DNA from: Apostichopus japonicus
Lineage: Eukaryota > Echinodermata > Holothuroidea > Aspidochirotida > Stichopodidae
Assembly (NCBI RefSeq): GCF_037975245.1
Contig: NC_092580.1
Coordinates: 1,647,501 to 1,711,500 of the forward strand
DNA: 64,000 bases
Direction of reading: 5' to 3'
In this document: positions 36,856-51,800 of the stretch, in pieces
Layout: each line of letters starts with the position of its first letter
Numbering within the stretch: position 1 is the first letter of the stretch
Position numbers and translations under genes: made by a program
The notes under the pieces: model-generated
What the model was told of the DNA's origin: nothing
Database searches by the model: none
Seen by the model: only the letters and a program-made list of their open reading frames with translations

Positions 36856-36895
36856 ATGGGGTTGCCTTCTACAACTGGTTTCATCACTTTAACAG
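36856..36895 (+). CDS. ADAM-Ig exon 1: start and first half of signal peptide
   Basis: ATG at 36856 opens MGLPSTTGFITLT; with the next exon this makes a hydrophobic signal core. The frame is also open upstream to an acceptor at 36770, so the transcript exon probably begins at 36771 with a short untranslated leader. Donor GTAAAG, phase 1. Confidence 0.75.
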
Positions 36896-39800
36896 GTAAA
36901 GATTTGTTGACTTATTACCCTTAACGTAAGTACGTAATGCACTTTGTAATTATAACGGTAACGCACTGAGAAATATGTAGGTACAAACTTTTCGCTGAGA
37001 ATATAACATTGATATTTTTAACGGTATAAAACTGAATTGCTGTTGTATGGAGAGAAAATTCTGCTGTAACCTTGACATAATGATGATTATTTATTTGAAA
37101 CCAGTAGAGCATGCATGAGATGTCGATATCATTTTGATGTTTATCTGGTTACTGGTAGTCTACTATAATAGTTAAATCTTTGTGTACTATATACATGCTT
37201 AGTATCTACCATGCAGATTACACGTAAATACATCTATTGCTCAGTTCAAGCAACTGAGCAATCCAACATTTTTTGATTTTTGATAAGATATTATCTTGTT
37301 ATCTAAACAATTTACTGAAAAATGTTGACTTATTTGGGAAAAGTTTTCTTATGTTGATGGCACTTTTAAGCTTCCACATTTATCCTCAGAAACGGTTGAC
37401 ATGAACCACAACTAATGAAAACATGTGATTTCAGTGCGATGTAGGCCAGGTGGTAGGGGTCTCTTTTGACATCAATTAGTAAACATTGCGCGCTGGTGTT
37501 TGATACTTGGAATGAATTCTAATGCGTGCCCAAGGAAAGTGGTACAGAGGGATTCTGGTATTCCGATTTGTATAATGTGAGAATATCATGATATATAACT
37601 TATCACGAATTTTCTTTAATATACATTCTGAGTAATTATTGTGTGCCGATAAAGGGTCTATCTTGTTCGCCCAAACATGGACAAACAACATACCATTTTG
37701 CGGCTTGAGTCAATAACAGCATCAGGTCAGATGCAGGAGTTTGAAAAGGAGGCGTATAGCCGTGGGGCCGTTGACCGCTCATTATACCCCCCCCCCCTCA
37801 CCACCCCCTTCGGAACCCTGGATACACGTCTGAGCATATTAATCATCCGTCAAACTAGATATACTATATGATACCAAAACGTCCAATGCCTTGAGTATTT
37901 GCACGACTACTCCCCCCACCCCCTCCCCCGGCACCTTAACCTCTTTTCGATTAATTTTTTATATTCACGGAAACCCCCTAGCTATGGCCACTGTGCAACT
38001 ATTCTTCGGCCTATTTTCAACACCTCTAAATTCATATAGTGTAGACTAAATGGTATAAAATTGCGTTGTAAATTGTTTATTTTGGATTTGCATTCGTTTA
38101 TCCAAATGTACAAGTTGGAAGAAGCTATTTAGGGTCTAATGGAATGTAAAAAAGACCATCGATATCGAACTATTTGAACAGCTGTTAAATTATGTAAACT
38201 TTTCTTTATGTAAAAAAAAAAAAAACGATGTGTGGTATTATTTCCTTCGGTTTTTCTTTTCTCAAATTAGTTTGAAATGCTAACAGCGCGATTATATTTC
38301 AATAACTGCAGGGCCTACTGCTGTGAGAGGTGTTTAGATTTCATATCTCCCAGTTATTTGCAAATACTTCGAAGAAGTTTAAAAAAATATGCTTATAAAA
38401 ACTTTAGGCAATGGAACATGTGGCGAAGGGGTAATTGATATGTTTATGTTAAACAACGTTGCTCTAAATTAAAAGTATTTTCCGGACATTTTCAATAAGC
38501 AACTTTGCGTACCACTGTAGATTTCTCGGATTGCATTTTCAACTTTTCATCACCTTAAGGGATAACTTGGACAATAAGATCCAGAATTTACTGACCCCTT
38601 GTGTCGCTTACTTTCTTACCGTCATTGATTGGTGGCACATTCCAGTTACAGATCCCAGCCTGCCACTGGTTAAATGATGTAAGATATCAGCAACTAATAT
38701 ATAATGTCAATATCAATCTCCAGGATCGGACAACAAAAATACAGACAACAGTTTGTCATAGATATGAAATCGCAGTTGAGACAGCATTTTTGGACCTCTT
38801 GGACCAATAAAGGATGTGGTAATGGACAAGAAATATTTTATATATTTCTTTGGGTTTGATGTATAGGGCTGCCAGTGTATGTCATACAGTAATGAGAAGG
38901 GAACAATCTTGCAGGAATATGAACCTTGTATTTCATGGGACGAAACAAATAAATATGATAACTTTACCATCTGAAAAAAAGTCACTGGCTCACAATTTCC
39001 TAGTCATCCCATAATCAACAAGGAACATAAATTTGCAAACTTTAGCATCCCAAAATTTTGGACTTGAAGGCCTATTTTTAATTAACTTCCAGTTGATATG
39101 CCTCGTCAAGTATGATGAAAGTTTGTGATGGAGTGAGATAGCGAGAGGAGATTGTAAAGTTCCGCTGTACCCTGTACAATATCGAAACTAAGGTGATAAT
39201 CTAGGACTAATTTATGCATTCATCAACAGATATTGCTAGTGTTTGCTACCTCATAATCTCGACAGGTGTAAGTTCCCTTCCAGCAGGTGATCTCTAGCAT
39301 GCTGTTTGTACATACTGTACATTACAACATTATTACATCATTAACAGCTTGGGTATTAGATTATTAATCCAATGTTTAAAATGGCTTTAATAGAAGCCTT
39401 GTGATTTTGAAAAATTAATTTTAGTATAGAGATTTCTTTTTCAAACCAAAAATGGAGAATATTTGCCTCCCCAATTCCATGAACCTTGAAGTAAAACCAC
39501 CTCCGTATTCACACATATATTCGGAATATGTTTAGATCTCAGGATATTTGTCAAAAATCTACCAACCACAAACATTGAACACATCTAGTCATTTAAGGCT
39601 AAATTATTTAGTTGGTGACCTATAAATATATCATCTAACGAGCAGTTGATAGTTTTCAGTTTAAATATGCCAGTCTTGCACCAGACAATGCAATTTAATG
39701 TTTTTTTAATCAATAATCTGAATTTGCATCAGGGAGTAACTGTTTATCTTCCATTATCTTTTTTTTTCTAAATTTGTTTCAGTTATATTGTCACTGGGGT

Positions 39801-42800
39801 CAGGGCAACTATTTGAGGATCCATTCAGACGTCAGCCATTTGAGGATTCAATATTTCCATTCATCTACCATGACCATGACGTATTCAGTGTTGCAGATTT
39901 CAAGCAGGTACTGTCGGCAGTGTGGCACACTTGTCCCAAAAATCCAAACATGTTCCAGCCTACATTTTCAAAAGTGGGGGACAGCACGGCTAATTCCCAT
40001 GTTCCTATACCTGAGATATTTTGTCCTATCACATTTGTGAGGGTCAAGTATTCTAACTGCGCAAGTCCTTTCCGTGCTCATGTCAAGTGCTTATATCCTT
40101 CTTGTGCTCATGTCCTTCTGGTGCTCATGCCAAGTGCTCATGTCCTCCCCGTACTCATGTCCTTCCGGCTTATGTCCTCCCTGTGCTCATGTCCTCCCCG
40201 TGCTCATGTCCTTCCCGTACTCATGTCATTCCGGCTCATGTACTCCCCGCCCATGTCCTTCCCGTACTCATGTCCTTCCGGCTCATGTCCTCCCTGTACT
40301 CATGTCCTCCCCGTGCTCATGTCCTTCCCGTACTCATGTCCTTCCGGCTCATGTCCTCCCCGCTCATGTCCGTCCCGTTCATGTCCTCCCCGTGCTCATG
40401 TCCTTCCCACTTGTTTTCCTATTGCATACTATATGTCAGCTAGCGTTTGCTGGGTGACATCCCTATGTTCCGACGTCTCTATGTTCCGACGTCTCTGTTC
40501 CGACAATACCAAATAATTTTTGGACTCGTAATTTTTTTGGACCAAAATATTTTTGGACCAAAATTCTTTCGGACCAACATTTTTTTCGGGCCAACATGTT
40601 TTCGGACCAAATTTTTTCGGACCAAAATTTTTTGGACCAAATTTAGGATGAAGTTCATACATTACCTAGTATGTAGATTTAACTTAGTGTGTGCCAGATT
40701 TGGACTGTTTCCTGTGAAGGTAAAGGTCGTTTGAGGCCAAAACTTGAAAATGTGTGTAGTGTTATATATTTGTTATAACGTGGCATGGTATTGCTTAGCC
40801 TGTTGGGTTTATGGTTTTCTTATTCGTTATTGCCATACAACACAGATTCTTGAAGAAAAGGGTCAGATTTACCTGGTTATTCCATCGGAGCCCCCCATAG
40901 AGGTACTTGTTGCTAACACGAAGTTAGCATATGGAAGGTTTGTTTGTACTTTTTCCTTTATAGAGGTTGTAATATATGTATCTAACTTGTTTACTTTCCC
41001 GATACATTGACTATGGAGTCTATGGTACATTGCTTGTTAATGTAATGTGACTTACATGAAGATTGACAATTAGGGTCTCTCTGTCAGAAGGCTGCATGAT
41101 AATCATAACTATATAAAGGCATTTTCTGGTGGCAGATAATATGGCACAGAAAAAACAAAGGTACTCCACATGGCTAGGTGAGAACTGGAATTTCACAATT
41201 TAAGTCACTTGCTAGAAAATGCTTGTGGTGTTAATAAAATCTACTTGCTAAAGACGAGTTTGCCACTGACATTTTCCTGAACAACGGGACACATCAGTTA
41301 CTGTGGAAGCTAATGGGAGCAGCCCAATAGTATTTCCTGATAACAAGCAGTTATACTGGGCTTATGTTTGGTACGGGACAAAGCATGTATTTTTTTTACT
41401 GACGATTGTTACCCGATTGTTCTAAATGCTACTGGCAGAAAATTGCTAGTGTTTCTTTTTTTCTCCCTTCTTAGAGGGGAGCATACATTTTGAGGCCTGA
41501 AATTCATCCCATGTTCCATTCATAACCAAACCTATATCTGTTTGAATTTTGAAGGAATAAATTTGACAGATAAATATTAGGTGCATCCTGACGCAGTTTA
41601 ATAGCATGTATATAACTACTTGCAGTTGCAATGTCCCGATAAGCTCTACGTGACCCTTTGAGTCATAGACGCTTTACGGAATGTTCCAATTGGCAATTTG
41701 TCAGCATACAGTCATCACTGCTTGTTATGAACATTTACCCCACCCATCCTCCCCCCCCCCAACCAAACAAAACTGAGCCTGGTCCGATTTCACATGTGAT
41801 AAAACAATTTGAGCACATTACCTATGGTGTATGGTACTCTTTCCTGTCCCTGGTGGCTAGTTTGTGGTAATTAGGGGTTGAATAGTTTAGACAAGAACCA
41901 ATAGATTTCTTTAGGCACGTATGTTAAGGTGAAGCGTATGAAAGAATGTTACAAGTAGATACACAATATATAGGCAAGACTTGTTTGATACATGCATTGC
42001 TCATAATACACATCTAGCAAAGTTAGACCTCGATTTAAAGAGTGGGAGTGGGAGATGCAGCTGATAGTGATGATAGTTAATATTAAGTTGTATTACATAG
42101 TGTATGAGACTATGTCACTAAAGTCATTTAAAGTTTGCTTTTATATGCAGTCCAGCAAGATTTTAATTAGGTTTTCTACCAGGCCTAGAGTAAAAAAGTG
42201 TCACAAATATTGTAATCAAAATTTATGCTATGAATTAAGTTTCTCATACGAATATCTTGGCAAGTTTCCAGAAAAGTTTCTCTTGACACTAGATCAACAC
42301 CCACTATATGAATTGGTTGCGTCCTTATAACCCCTATAGTTATATGTAGCACAGGTGCATCTTCGACTAGACCACTACTGTCATGTGTACAAGTAACAAT
42401 CAGTACAAAGGTCAACTCGTGTAAGTTTGCTCTGCGGGCTGCGCTTTCGTCGAAAGCGGCGATTCTTAAAACTTTGCACAGAAAAGTTGTATAGAATATG
42501 TGTGATAGCAGAAAAGAAATCGTTCGAACTAGAGTCAAATTCATACGAAAGAAGACACACAGTCTGCGTTTACGAACGTTATATACAAGAATAAAATTAG
42601 AAATAAATGTGGAATACAATAAATGGTTCAAAACATTTCCCGTGACGCTGATTATAAAATTCAGTACAACAGCGATCTTCCCGCGCTGGTATGGCAAGCC
42701 GTTTTAACATTTACCTCGCAATTCGACTTAAGTCGAATACATTTCACTTAAGTGGAATTCAATTTCACTTAAGCAGAATACTATTTAACTTAAGTGGAAT

Positions 42801-45800
42801 TCTATTTCACTTAAGTGGAATACCATTCCACTTAAGCTTAATTATATTTTACTTAAGCTGAATGCATCAACTTGTCACTGCATTTTACTTAAGCTTAATT
42901 CTATTTCACTTAAGTGGAATTGCATTCTACTTAAGTGGAATTGTATTTTACTTAAGCTAAATTCAATTTCACTTAAGTTGAATTGTATTCTACTTAAGTG
43001 GAATACAATTCCACTTAAATGGAATGTCCTGTCTATTTCACTTAAGTGAAATTGTATTTCACTTAAGTAGAATTCTATTTCACTTCAGTGAAATGTGATT
43101 GGCTAGTCTATTCCACTTAAGTGGAATGTGATTGGCTAGTACATTCAACGCCAAACTTTGCCCATGCCTTTGCGCGCCATTATAAACAACTTGCCGCGAT
43201 ACGTGTACGTACGTACGTGCACAATGAATATCGGCTGTTCATTCATACTTAGTAAAGATTCCTAAATCCTATTGGTCCATTCAGGTCAGCTGACCGTGGT
43301 TAATCCTGTGAGTAACGCACGGTAAAATTACGGGGCATCACTTTAATAAATCTTTGGTTATATGTAACCAAAAATGTTTTGTTTTATGATTTTTTCCCCC
43401 ACACAAATGGTAGTGTATGAATGAACGGGGTTAATCAACGGTCTAGCGTGCGTTACTCACATGATTAATGCACTCCGGGTGTTAATGCTATCGCTGGATG
43501 CACTCGGGCTCCGCCCTCGTGCATCGCTTGCATTATCCCCCGATCGTGCATTAATCCTGTGAGTAACGCACGCTAGACCGTTGATTAACCCCTTATTCAT
43601 CGGGATCCAACTAGCACTTAACATCCGTGCAAGGAGTGTACGTACGTACCTGACCTGGTACCTGACGAATACCATTACCAAAATAAAGCCATGGCAAATA
43701 CATTACAAGTGGTTGGAGCTACAGCCGAAAACGCATTGACAAGGGCAAGAGAACGTATTACTTTTTTGGGTTTTGGGTTTTGGATGAATCTTTTATTTCG
43801 TCAAAAGTTTCACTATCTAAAAAGTTACGAATTCTGCCTATATTACTTAAACAAGATGTAAGTCGCCTCTGTTGTGCATCATTTGATCGCATTCCAGCAA
43901 TGTTAGATGTGAATGATTAGCCATAGCCATGATGTACACGTGCAACGAGGATCGACTACATCATCATATGTGATGAGCAATTGAATGCGTTACGGCGAAC
44001 ATTACCCTAAATTGTATTTATATATAAGCCACATATCAACATTTCCACTTAAGTGGAATTGTTTTTTACTTAAGCAGAATAAAATTCCACTTAAGTGAAA
44101 TTGACGCCCAAAAGATATTATTCCACTTAAGTGAAATTGTATTCTACTTAAGTGGAATACAATTTGGAAATGTATTCCACTTAAGTGGAATTGTATTTCA
44201 CTTAAGTGGAAATGCATTTCACTTAAGTGGAATTGTATTCCACTTAAGTGAAATAGATGGGCTATTTAGCTGAAGTGAAATGTTATTCCACTCAAGTAAA
44301 ATGCTATTCTACTTAAGTGAAATACAATTCCACTTAAGTGGAATGCATTTCCACTGAAGTGAAATAGAAATGTCCATTTCCACTTAAGTGAAATAGAATT
44401 CTACTTAAGTGAAATTGAATTCCACTTAAGTGGAATACATTTTACTTCAGTGAAATAACATTTCACTTAAGTAGAATGTATTCCACTTAAGGGAAATGTA
44501 TTCGACTTAAGTCTAATTGCGAGGTAAATGTTAAAACGGCTTGCCATACGCTGGGCCGTGTGACACATAACTTGTTGTATGCGAGAGTAGTCATTGACAT
44601 TCGCTCATCATTTACCGTGAATGGCACATTTACATTCACGAAGCCTGTGCACTGTAGTTAGGCTAGATTTTTCCATTGACTTCAGTGTGGTTAGGCTAAA
44701 CACAATCATGGGATGTCAGTATTGTGGAAGTGGAAATGATATCGAGACCAATTGTACGGCAATAAACCAAGGCTCAATGAATGCGAACAATAGACCATTT
44801 ATAAGTTGTGACGAACTGTGTACGTAAGCACCTATTCATAAATTTCTGTCACTCTTTCTTGTTGCTAAGAAAGCCAATTGTTACGTGTTGGTAGACCCAG
44901 CCTACGGCTGCCTCATTAACTTGCCAAGTAAAGTACTGTGATCACTGATCCGTGAAGAATATTCAGTAGCAGCACAATGGGCAGAAGATTTGCGCGGCAC
45001 CAAGCGCAGACAAGATTTGGCTATGCTCCCTAACTTTCCTATATTTTGGCTTGAAATATGCAGCTCAACAATTTTCAAATTGAATATTTATTTTCTATCA
45101 CTATGATCAGAGCCGTCATTATTTATTATCGAACAAAGAACTTTGTATAACACAAAATAGTATTTTTCTCTCTTAAACTGGTAACCCTGTTTCTTATCTC
45201 ATATCTTTAGGTTTATGGATGAACTTGGTGTAACACTGTACAGCAAGGACATGCAGCCCTTTGTAGAACAAGTTCATAGAGAGGTAAACTTATATGTCTT
45301 GATATACCTTTGTATACTGAACCGTTTTCACATATATAATTGCTTAAAGTTTGGCAGTAGCAATATAAATTATATTAAAGGGAGTGAAGACTAGCGCACA
45401 GAGAAACGTCTGATGGCGATAATCTGACCTAGTTTAGAATGAGGTGTAACATAAGTGTTCGACACCACCATTGATCCCAGAAAATACACACACAGCTTGC
45501 TACCGTCGGTAATTAGACACTAGTGTACAGTCAATACATGCAGCTACCATCAATACCCACAACACAGTGTACATAGCAGCAATGAACATCTCAGGTCTAG
45601 ATAAAAGATAACAAGGTTTAACGTTTCATTACTGTCTGCATTTTGTAGCGATAAGATGAAACTTCACTTGCAAGCAACGGAAAGTTAACTTTTTCAGAGG
45701 GCGGCACACGGTTTGGGGCGAGTCTTCAATGCCTTTAAGCCTTAGGGTACATTAACCACTGTAAAGTAATATATACTTTGCTGCCTTTTCCTGTACTTCT

Positions 45801-48800
45801 TTCAGACTTGCTTCTTTCATGGAAGTATTCCACACCAGAAGAACTCGTTTGCGGTAGTTGATGCCTGTCAAACCCCAAGCATAAAGTAAGAAATTAAGTC
45901 ACCTCTTCACGCACATATGTTTAGTTCTATAAGAACATGGGAGGAGGAGAATGTTCCTGCCCCCTCACTTTTGTAACTAGGGATGCACATCACAGCATTG
46001 CTGTATCATAAAGCTCAATCCATACATTAGCAAACCGAGTGGAGGCAATCAAATGATCAATTTGTGGTGTCTTATACATCAGAATTCAGAGGAATTTGTC
46101 CAACTTTGAAGATGAAATGTGGATCAAAGTTCAACATAGAATCCAAAATGTTGACAAGGTCGAAATATCAATGAAGTGCTAGATATATTGGGATCAACCA
46201 AATGAGAAGTATTCTTGGAATGATTACAAAATCATGTTAGTGTTCTATCCCCCACACTGCTTAGAGCTTCCTAAACTACTGATGCATGATTTGTTTTCTG
46301 TAGGCATTGCCATGTGCAGAATGTTCAGTAAGTTAAAAACCAATAGATTCTCATGCACAAACTCTAAGAAATTTTTTTGTCACCTTCAAAACATTTCCCC
46401 CCATATTGAGGGGTTCAATTATCAAAATGATCTTTTCAATTTTTGATAAGGATGAAGTGGAATTTTTTTTTTCTTGGAGAAATTAAATCAATTTTTGACA
46501 CGGTTGAGGTGCTTTTTAGTTTTTTCTTGGAGAAATTTATGGCATGGGCATAATAAAATGACCTTTGATGTCATTAATATCGCATTCAAAAATTGCAATT
46601 TAATTTAATCTCTTCAATGTTTTCAGTCTAGTTCTTCACTTTCCTCTACCTAACCTACTAACTTGATTATATTTTAGCATGATACTTATTACTTCAATAT
46701 ATTTGCAAATATCTCATTGTCAAACACTGTTTATTTAAAATGTATTAAATAAAAGAAAATTTTAGTTCTTAAAGGATTGACGATAGCTCAGCTGAAGAAA
46801 TCAACAGTACTTTTTTCATTTTATAATGTTGAAAATGGTCTTAGCATTATTAATGCTCTCAAATGCCTCGCATAAAAGCAGCTGTGCTGATTCTTTGAGA
46901 TCATGTAACTATGATTAGGCACAAGTTTTTTTACATAAATTGTTACCAAGGTATTAATGTAGTCAAATTTGCTTTGGAAATTATTGATGCAAAGGTATTG
47001 CATAGAATACATGGGTTCCTTGAACATCGTGGTTTCCCTTACAATTAGTGTATCGGTAATCTATACAGGTTGCTTGTTTAAGCAAACAGCAGAGTGCTTG
47101 CCACATGGATAGTTGAAGTGAATAATGGTCATAGCCTTTTCGAGCACAACTTTCAGAATCGGGTCTTAAGGTGATAACAAAGGCAAATGAATTAAGGTGA
47201 TAACAAAGGCAACTGAATGAGTACTTTTGAGGTTAAAGGTTATTAGAGGTTAAAGGTTATTTGAGGTTAAAGTTTAAATGATTCAGTATGGAGGAGACTT
47301 TGTAACCTCAAGTCTGTCTTTCTTCGCAGAGTTTTCATGAGTTTGAACGGTCGGGTTTTGCAATTGGAGCCTGGTGAAGACGAAGATGGTCATATTCTGA
47401 GGAGTTTCTCGTCCCAGTCATCCCTAGCTACTTTCTTCACCAGTGAGTCAAATAATGTTATTTTTTTATTAACATTTAAAGAAATCACAGATTGGTTACG
47501 ATTAGCCCGTGTAATAAAAGAAGAATGATTCGACATTGGAAGTATAGTTAACTTCTGTTATGGGTAAAATACTTATTGGATACTGCAGTATTTTAGCTGA
47601 CTAAATCAGTTTGGTTTACATGTATAATTGTAGTTAGATAATATAGGTACTTTCTCTGTGAATGTCTAGAGCGTTTTCATATTTCTTTGGATATACAAAC
47701 AAGGCTAACAGCATCTAATAAGGAATTGAAGTTACCAAGGTTACAATGGCTGGATTAAATAATGAAGCATTGTTAATTGTTGTAATCCTTATCCAGGTAA
47801 CGCTATTTCAAAGAGACAATTAGCAGAGGAAATAGATGAGTCTGAGCTGTTGGGAAACAGAGCTAGACGGCAGACGGAACCAGGAAGCGGACCCCTCTTC
47901 TTGGAACTATACATTGTTTGTGACAATGCATTGGTAAATCTCATCACCCTGTCAATTAGCTCAAGTATTTACATATGACATTTATTTTTTAATGAAAAAA
48001 AAACATCAATAGAACATTTTTTAATCCCTTTGCAACTGATGTATAGTGGATGGTATATTGCATTCTGGGTGATCTTCAGTAACTATAAAAGATTGTTAGT
48101 GTATTCCTTCCTTTAGATGTAATGGAGCTAAACGTTTTAAACGTCTGGTTCTTTGGCTTTGGCATGGTATACAGTTGAACAGTGATACATATTTGTGATA
48201 TTAATGTGCATGCTGTAGAGCAGGGTTGTCCAACCTACGGCCCGGGGGCCACAGTCCGGCCCGCCGCAGGGTTGCGTCCGGCCCGCCAGAGATGCTCTAC
48301 GGTGAGAAATTTTAGTGAGCAGATTTATTGATAACAATTTGAAGCTATATAATCAATCATTCGAACCTTCTGGGTCCAAAAAACTGCATACATGTCAGTT
48401 TGTGTGACACTCTCTCAACAGAGGGGGGGGGGGGGGAGGGCTGGACTTTATTCACCTGTTTTATCAGGAAGGAAAATAAATCAGTGCGCTCCGCGCGCAG
48501 TGCTCACATTTTGCTGCATTGGGCTTCGGGCAAAAAATCGAGTGTAGGGTTCATGCGGCCCCCTCCTTCATCATAATCATTCCATGTGGCCCTCCTCTGC
48601 AAAAGGTTGGACAACCCTGCTGTAGAGAATCCTACATCGTAAATACAAGATCTTCTTCATCTTTCCTCTAGTCTTTTTTTTCTCTTCTAAGTATGTGACT
48701 AGACTAATGCAAAACTACTATAGCTTTGCCAAAATTGCCGCAAAACGTTTCAGAAATTAGCCCGGACTGTTTTTCTGCACTTCATGTCAGTTTTGATATA

Positions 48801-51800
48801 TCTATATATTTGTGGTATTCATATTTTTGTGTTAATCTTTCTGTTTTTAATTTCCCATGGTTTTAAACCATGAAAAAAAGTCTTCACACAATTTTGGTGC
48901 CATCAAGGGTTGCTTATGATTGCTTTCAATTAGTCTCTGTAAATGTAAGTGTTTATAGTATTAATTGAACAGTACATTCACAGGTCAACTTAAGTTGTCT
49001 AAAATCTTGTCAGCTTGTGAATTAAAATATGGAAATTTAGAATAGGATCATCTCTATGCTATAGAACAGGTATGCTGTCTGAAATAATTTTGGCAGATTT
49101 GTTCAGGTGTTAAATCAGTGTTGTTTTATTTCAGTTTCGAGAATTCAATGGGGATACTGGAGCCTTGGAAGAAAAAGTGGGGATGCTTGTAGAAATATTG
49201 AAAGAGGTGAGAACAAAACATGAGAAAATATATTGACTCTTTCAAAAAAAGTGTTAACCTTTTGGGCAAGCTGATATTGCTCTTCAACACTGCTGCATAG
49301 TAGTTTGGAGTTTCTAACTGTGCTGAAATATGAAAACTTTGTCACGTTTCCATGGAGATACTGTGTTCTAGTTATATGATATGAAGGCATGAGAAAATGT
49401 TCACAATGAAGACAATTAAGAGGAATCAAGGTTGTGTGTGTGGCCAAGACATTAACTGAGTTACATAAATTCTTAGACGTTCTGAAAGATGGCAGAGAGT
49501 GATGCAAACTGTGACATGCTAAAGCAAAACAGAGAGAAATGTTTGTTCTTTTCATTTAAAAGTTATGCGTCCACTTTGCACCCACCTATACTTTGATTTT
49601 GTGTAGATTGTATTTCTTTATTTATGTTTGTGATTAGATGTATCTAGATCTTGGAGTTTACATTCATCTGACTGGAATTGAGATTTGGAATGAAGGTGAT
49701 CTTATCAGTCCTGTTAACTCTGGACTTAGAACAATGTTGGATGATTTCCTGCTATGGAGGCAGGAAGACCTCTTGAGAAGACATCCTCATGACTTTGCTA
49801 TCATTTTATCGTAAGTACCCTAAGAGGATAGTACTGAATATGCAGTACCCTAAGGGGAGAGTACTGCATATGCTTCTGCTATCGTAAGTACCCTAAGAGG
49901 ATAGTACTGCATATGCTTGTGCTATCGTAGGTACCCTAAGAGGATAGTACTGCATATGCAGTACCCTAAGGCCGGAGTTAACTGCATATGCTTCTGCTAT
50001 CATACCCTAAGAGGATAGTACTGCATATGCTTCTGCTATCGTTAATACCCTTAGGGGAGGGTACTGCATATGCTATCCTAATTACCCTAAAACAGAGAGT
50101 CCTGCATATGCTTCTGCTATTGTAAGTACCCTAAGAGGATAGTACTGCATATGTTTCTGCTATCGTTAATACCCTAAGGGGAGAGTACTGTATATGCTAT
50201 CCTAAGTACTCTAAAGGGGAGAGTACTACATTGGCTTCTGTTATCGTAATTACCCTAAGGGGAGAGTACCACAGTAGAAGACGCAACTTTGTCAAGCAGT
50301 TATCCATATAAAGTATATAGGAAGCTTTTCTTTGTGTAATGAATTTTGCTGATGTTATACTACAATGACTGCTCATATGTTCATGTGAAGCTAATGACAC
50401 ATAAATAAACTCAATGACAGTGAGAATTACAACCCTCCATAGAGAAGCACTAGCTGCCTGTCTATGGTGAAAGTGTACTGTATGCATCTGTCTTATGATT
50501 TCCTGGGCCTGGTCCTGCAAACATTTGGGGCAATCAAGGAAACTGATAACCGTTCTTATCCTTGTTAAGCCTGAATTGGCTTTTTAGAGGACTTCCCTCC
50601 ACATGTATATATCCAGTGGAAAATCAAATAAATCAAATCAAATCAAATCATTCCATAACTTACGTTGCGATGTGCATTATAGGATCATGTGCCCTAAATA
50701 TTTGGCACTGAAAAATTGCTATGTATCAGTTTTCATTCTTTTGCAATTCAATTTTCCTTCTAGTTGTATATTTTCATTAAATATTACTGATAAGTTCATA
50801 AATTTTACTTAATTTTTTCATTGACAGAGGTAGAGGATATAGCAGAGGTAGCTCAAGTCCTCCACTGGTCTTCAAATCTGAAATCTGTAGCAATTCCCAC
50901 TCTGGTTTAGCCATAAAGGTAAGCATTTCAAAAGATGGGAACTCACCTCTGTTCTTTCACAGAGAATTCTTAATATTAAAGGAAAAGCTAACCCCAAACC
51001 ATTATATTTAAACTAGGTGTGTTACAGATATATGTGATCAACACACCCCCCTCAAACACTTATTAGTGGTCTTATTTCATTGAGAAGATATTGTAGTTGT
51101 CACAGCAGGACTATTAATGTTGACTATTTGCCTACTTTCTGAGGGAATAAATAGATAACCAAATCACCATCGAGAAAGTGTTTTCATTGTAACTCAGAAG
51201 TATCTAAATATCCATACATCTTTAATTTTTTTATAAACCACAAGGATGTTCAACTGGGATAGAAAAAAGAAAAGTTTGTGATTTGGCTAACCCTACTTTC
51301 ACTTCCTAGTGGCATTTTAACATCTTACATTAACAAAATGGCAGCACCCTAATAGGAACTATAAGTCCCAATACCTCCAAATCACAGCAAGAATTTCCCA
51401 TATTTGAGAGATTTGTTTACTGATGCAAACTATCTATCATTCAGGTGAAGGTGATGATGAATTGCTTCTTGTTGTGAGGGATATTTATTAGAATGTTAAA
51501 GCTATGCTACTCCATTTAACAAACTAAGTCACGATCCCAAATTTTTGCATAATTCATTTAGCGTGCTTCTATGAGACATCTTCTTCGGTTACTTATTTCA
51601 TTGTAAAAGAGAGTGGAAAGTTAGTTTGTAATTTCACCTAGTGCCCAGTTAAGGTCATGTCCATACCCACTCATGTGCAGATCAGTGAAGAAAACAGCAG
51701 TCAGCGAAAGTTATAAACGTTTCATGGATGGGAGGGTTGTTGATAAGACTGCAGTTGACTGTCCATAACAGGAAAACAGACTTGAATCAAACATGTCAGA

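Noticed and set aside
40066-40457. Cys/Pro/His-rich open frames
   Set aside because: They are translations of a short tandem repeat in an intron and exist in several frames at once.
42731-44515. CRISPR-like regular repeats
   Set aside because: The units are palindromic throughout with short degenerate spacers and the context is an animal intron.
44621-44827. Small Cys-containing frame next to the palindrome element
   Set aside because: No domain, no splice partners in phase with the flanking ADAM exons, and length expected by chance.
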